Assembly (NCBI RefSeq): GCF_937915125.1
Contig: NZ_CALDMP010000071.1
Coordinates: forward strand, 1-7,932
DNA: 7,932 bases
Source: an uncultured Ruminococcus sp.
GTDB lineage: Bacteria; Bacillota; Clostridia; Oscillospirales; Ruminococcaceae
Direction: 5' to 3'
Each line of letters opens with the position of its first letter. Positions within the stretch are counted from its first letter, which is position 1. The notes under the pieces were generated by a model, which saw nothing but the letters and a program-made list of their open reading frames with translations, searched no databases and had not been told where the DNA came from. This document shows positions 5,920 through 7,932 of the stretch, one piece after another. A program made the position numbers and the translations under genes.

Positions 5920-6672
5920 TTATGTCCGCATTTTTCTGCGGAACAATACAATAGAAATCCCTACGATAACAACTGCCCAGATCAGCACGATCCCTGTCTC
6001 CTGCAAACTGTCAAAATAGCTGCCCGCATAAGCCAGACGTGCAGCTTTTACTGCATGGAAGAAGGGAAGCGCAGCGCAGATCTTCTTCAGTGTACCGCCG
6101 ATGGCCTCCACATCCATCCAGATACCGCCCAGCATACCGGAAAAACAAATGATCACAGAGGCAATGCCGGGGGCTGCATTTTTCGAAAGCAGTGTACCGA
6201 ACAGTATGCCAAAGCCGATAAACATGAGAATTGCCGGCAGAGAAAACAGCACGGACATTGCCATGTCTGCCAGGTGCAGTGTGGCGCCCTGGAGGGCACT
6301 CAGAATCAGGGCAGTAAGACAGGTGACCACTGCCTGTCCAAGCGCCAAAAGTGCCATAGGCGAAAGATAACCCAGAATAAAATCCACAGAACGCATGGGT
6401 GACGTATACAGCCGCAGCAAAAACGCTTCCTTGCGATCGCCGGAGATCAGCAGGCTGGTGAACAGCATAATAAATGTATACCCGAAGATCATAACGCCCG
6501 GTGCCAGATTCTGTATTTCAAAAAGCACCATGCCAGCTTCCGCCGGAATACTCTGATTGATCACTGTCATCAGGAGCAGCATCACAAGGGGAAATCCCAG
6601 ACAAAACACCCAGCTCAAAGGGTCACGGATCAGTTCTCTGCAATTTCTGGACGCAAAATGTAATGCTCTCAT
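5920..6672 (-). CDS. ABC-2 type transporter permease
   Basis: The membrane half of an ABC exporter, 250 aa. Start ATG at 6672 has AGGAGGTG just upstream and overlaps the stop of the ATPase gene as ATGA (four bases), so translation is coupled. The N-terminal cytoplasmic segment (RNCRELIRDPLSW, 9-21) leads into about six membrane helices (roughly 19-39, 57-77, 99-127, 139-161, 166-186, 227-245). The basic SGDRKEAFLLRLYTSPM stretch (77-93) is the coupling-helix region, and LPFFHAVKAAR (202-212) matches the C-terminal ABC-2 signature of DrrB/NodJ-type permeases. Members export drugs, lipids, peptides or polysaccharides; the substrate cannot be told here. A terminator follows immediately, making this the last gene of the operon. 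Confidence 0.92.
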   Translation of the reverse strand: MRALHFASRNCRELIRDPLSWVFCLGFPLVMLLLMTVINQSIPAEAGMVLFEIQNLAPGVMIFGYTFIMLFTSLLISGDRKEAFLLRLYTSPMRSVDFILGYLSPMALLALGQAVVTCLTALILSALQGATLHLADMAMSVLFSLPAILMFIGFGILFGTLLSKNAAPGIASVIICFSGMLGGIWMDVEAIGGTLKKICAALPFFHAVKAARLAYAGSYFDSLQETGIVLIWAVVIVGISIVLFRRKMRT

Positions 6673-7403
6673 AGGGCACCTCCTGTTTCCTCTGACACCG
6701 TCAGGAAAATATCCTCCAGCTTTTCCTGTCCGGTCTGTTTCTGCAAAGCTTCCAGCGTGCCGTATGCCTTCAGCTGCCCTTTTCCCATAATGGCAATGTG
6801 ATCGGCGAGATGCTCCGACTCCTCTAGATAGTGGGTGGTGATGATCATGGTCATGGTTCCTTTCAAGGATTCGATCGCACGCCAGAGTTCCCGTCTCGCC
6901 ATGACATCCAGTCCCAGAGTAGGCTCATCCAGAAACAGCAGCTTCGGTTCTGTGACAAGCGCCATGGCAATACTGAGCCGCTTCTGCCAGCCGCCAGACA
7001 GTTTCCCGGCACGCTGTTTCAGAACGCTTTCCAGGGACAACTGCCGGGTGATTCGTTCCACATTTTCCGATGTCTGGCTTTTGGACAGTCCATACACGCC
7101 GCACATAAAGCGTAAATTTTCCTCCACAGTCAGATTCCGGGCAAAGGAATTCTCCTGGGGAGAAATGCCGATCATTGGTTTCACTTCTTCCGGCTGGGAG
7201 AGAATGCTCTTTCCATATACCAGGGCATCTCCGGACGTAGGTTTCGTCAGGCAGGAAAGCATTTTTATGGTGGTGGTTTTTCCGGCGCCGTTCATACCAA
7301 GCAGGGAAAGGATCTCACCATCTGCCACTTGCAGAGACAGATCCCGGACTGCCGGCACATGCTGATACTGCTTTTCCAGGTGCTGTATTTCAATTGCGTT
7401 CAT
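6669..7403 (-). CDS. ABC transporter ATP-binding protein (ABC-2 exporter type)
   Basis: The ATPase that powers the permease encoded next to it, 244 aa. Start ATG at 7403 follows AGGAGG with a five-base spacing and overlaps the upstream regulator gene by 14 bases. Visible motifs are Walker A GMNGAGKTT (36-44), Q-loop Gln83 in ISPQEN, signature LSGGWQKR (135-142) with Trp in place of the usual Gln at the fifth position, Walker B LLFLDEP (155-161) with catalytic Glu160, and the switch His191 in TTHYLEE. This set is typical of the DrrA/CcmA-like exporters paired with ABC-2 permeases. The length has no extra C-terminal domain. The regulator-ATPase-permease order suggests control of an exporter, perhaps for an antimicrobial or cell-envelope compound, but this is inference. 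Confidence 0.95.
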   Translation of the reverse strand: MNAIEIQHLEKQYQHVPAVRDLSLQVADGEILSLLGMNGAGKTTTIKMLSCLTKPTSGDALVYGKSILSQPEEVKPMIGISPQENSFARNLTVEENLRFMCGVYGLSKSQTSENVERITRQLSLESVLKQRAGKLSGGWQKRLSIAMALVTEPKLLFLDEPTLGLDVMARRELWRAIESLKGTMTMIITTHYLEESEHLADHIAIMGKGQLKAYGTLEALQKQTGQEKLEDIFLTVSEETGGAL

Positions 7404-7857
7404 CTTGTCCTCCTGTGGATTCCTCGTCCTCCAGTTCTTCTTTCTGGATCATTTCCATAATTGCGGATGTAAAGGCGAAAAACCGGTTCAGCTTGCACAT
7501 GGCGATGCCCTGGGCTTCATCGCCCAATAACAGCAGCTTGTCGCCGGGCTTCAGATCAAACACATGACATGCCTTTTCCGGTAGAGTGACCTGTCTTTTT
7601 TCATTGATTTTCGCCACGCCGAAAATGTGCTTTCCGGCAGGTTTCTTTTCCTGGTCGGGATTCTTGGCATAAGTCACAAGATCGTCCAGAGTCACATGAT
7701 AGAGCCGTGCAAGGGCAATACAGTTGTCAATATCCGGGAGCGATTCGCCGCTTTCCCATTTTGCAACAGACTGTCTGGAAACATTCAGCCGTTCTGCGAC
7801 TGCCTCCTGGGTCAGTCTTGCGGATTTCCGCAGTTTCTTTAAATTTGTAGGATTCAT
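7390..7857 (-). CDS. Two-domain regulator: XRE helix-turn-helix plus AbrB/SpoVT-like domain
   Basis: A 155-aa DNA-binding protein. Start ATG at 7857 follows GAGGTG (7869-7864); an in-frame GTG at 7890 lies inside the repeat element and is rejected. Residues 5-61 form an XRE/Cro-CI helix-turn-helix with LTQEAVAERLNVSRQSVAKW (15-34) and GESLPDIDNCIALARLY (37-53). After a linker rich in charged residues, 80-125 reads GVAKINEKRQVTLPEKACHVF and then LKPGDKLLLL, the pattern of an AbrB/MazE/SpoVT swapped-hairpin domain that dimerises and can bind DNA. The acidic tail (140-155) may be disordered. It is the first gene of a three-gene operon with an ABC exporter and probably autoregulates it. From memory, this domain pairing recurs beside ABC-2 transporters in Clostridia. 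Confidence 0.9.
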   Translation of the reverse strand: MNPTNLKKLRKSARLTQEAVAERLNVSRQSVAKWESGESLPDIDNCIALARLYHVTLDDLVTYAKNPDQEKKPAGKHIFGVAKINEKRQVTLPEKACHVFDLKPGDKLLLLGDEAQGIAMCKLNRFFAFTSAIMEMIQKEELEDEESTGGQDERN

Positions 7858-7877
7858 CGCTTTCACCTCGATTCTTA

Positions 7878-7932
7878 GGCAATACCGCACAAAGATTGTG
7901 CGTCAGATGCGCCGTCAGATTTTTTGTCAGAT
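7878..7932 (-). repeat. End of MITE-like element, copy 3 (partial)
   Basis: The 55 bases match the reverse complement of 5808-5862, the right end of the complete element, at 53 positions (differences at an A/C and a C/T). The terminus GGCAATACCGCACAAAGA begins at 7878 and is preceded by TA. The remainder lies outside the window. It stands 20 bases upstream of the XRE-AbrB gene start, directly behind its ribosome binding site, so any promoter of that operon is within or beyond the element. Confidence 0.85.

Overview
The window looks like chromosomal DNA of an anaerobic, spore-forming gut Firmicute of the Clostridia, perhaps Oscillospiraceae/Ruminococcaceae. Three things support this: an alpha/beta-type small acid-soluble spore protein, a bile salt hydrolase, and strong AGGAGG-type ribosome binding sites with roughly balanced base composition. 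The family-level placement is inference.

Left part (1-2465): the end of a dispersed inverted-repeat element (1-52), a 59-residue protein of unknown function (114-293), a bile salt hydrolase (408-1385) with its own terminator (1395-1425), a short palindromic repeat unit, and a TauE/SafE (TSUP) membrane transporter (1551-2321). A strong two-way terminator (2429-2465) closes this rightward block.

Middle part (2508-5660): on the minus strand lie a spore protein gene only 180 bases long (2508-2687), a DUF2809-type membrane protein (2856-3266) and an AraC-family regulator (3291-4160). The last two are 24 bases apart and probably co-transcribed. Divergent from the regulator, across a 132-base intergenic region with a TATAAT box, is a cytoplasmic GH1 beta-glucosidase (4293-5660). 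The likely logic is a sugar-responsive AraC protein controlling the glycosidase.

Right part (5691-7932): a complete 172-base MITE-like element (5691-5862) sits between the beta-glucosidase gene and a two-way terminator (5868-5908). A minus-strand operon follows: an XRE-AbrB two-domain regulator, an ABC ATPase and an ABC-2 permease, all overlapping by a few bases and so translationally coupled. A third copy of the element begins 20 bases upstream of the regulator's start codon, so the operon's promoter must lie in or beyond it.

Both window edges fall inside copies of the same element, which suggests that the window is a contig broken at repeats. No clearly new biochemical system is evident. 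The most notable items are the MITE family and its placement at gene borders, the XRE-AbrB regulator coupled to an ABC exporter, and the bile salt hydrolase specificity loop.
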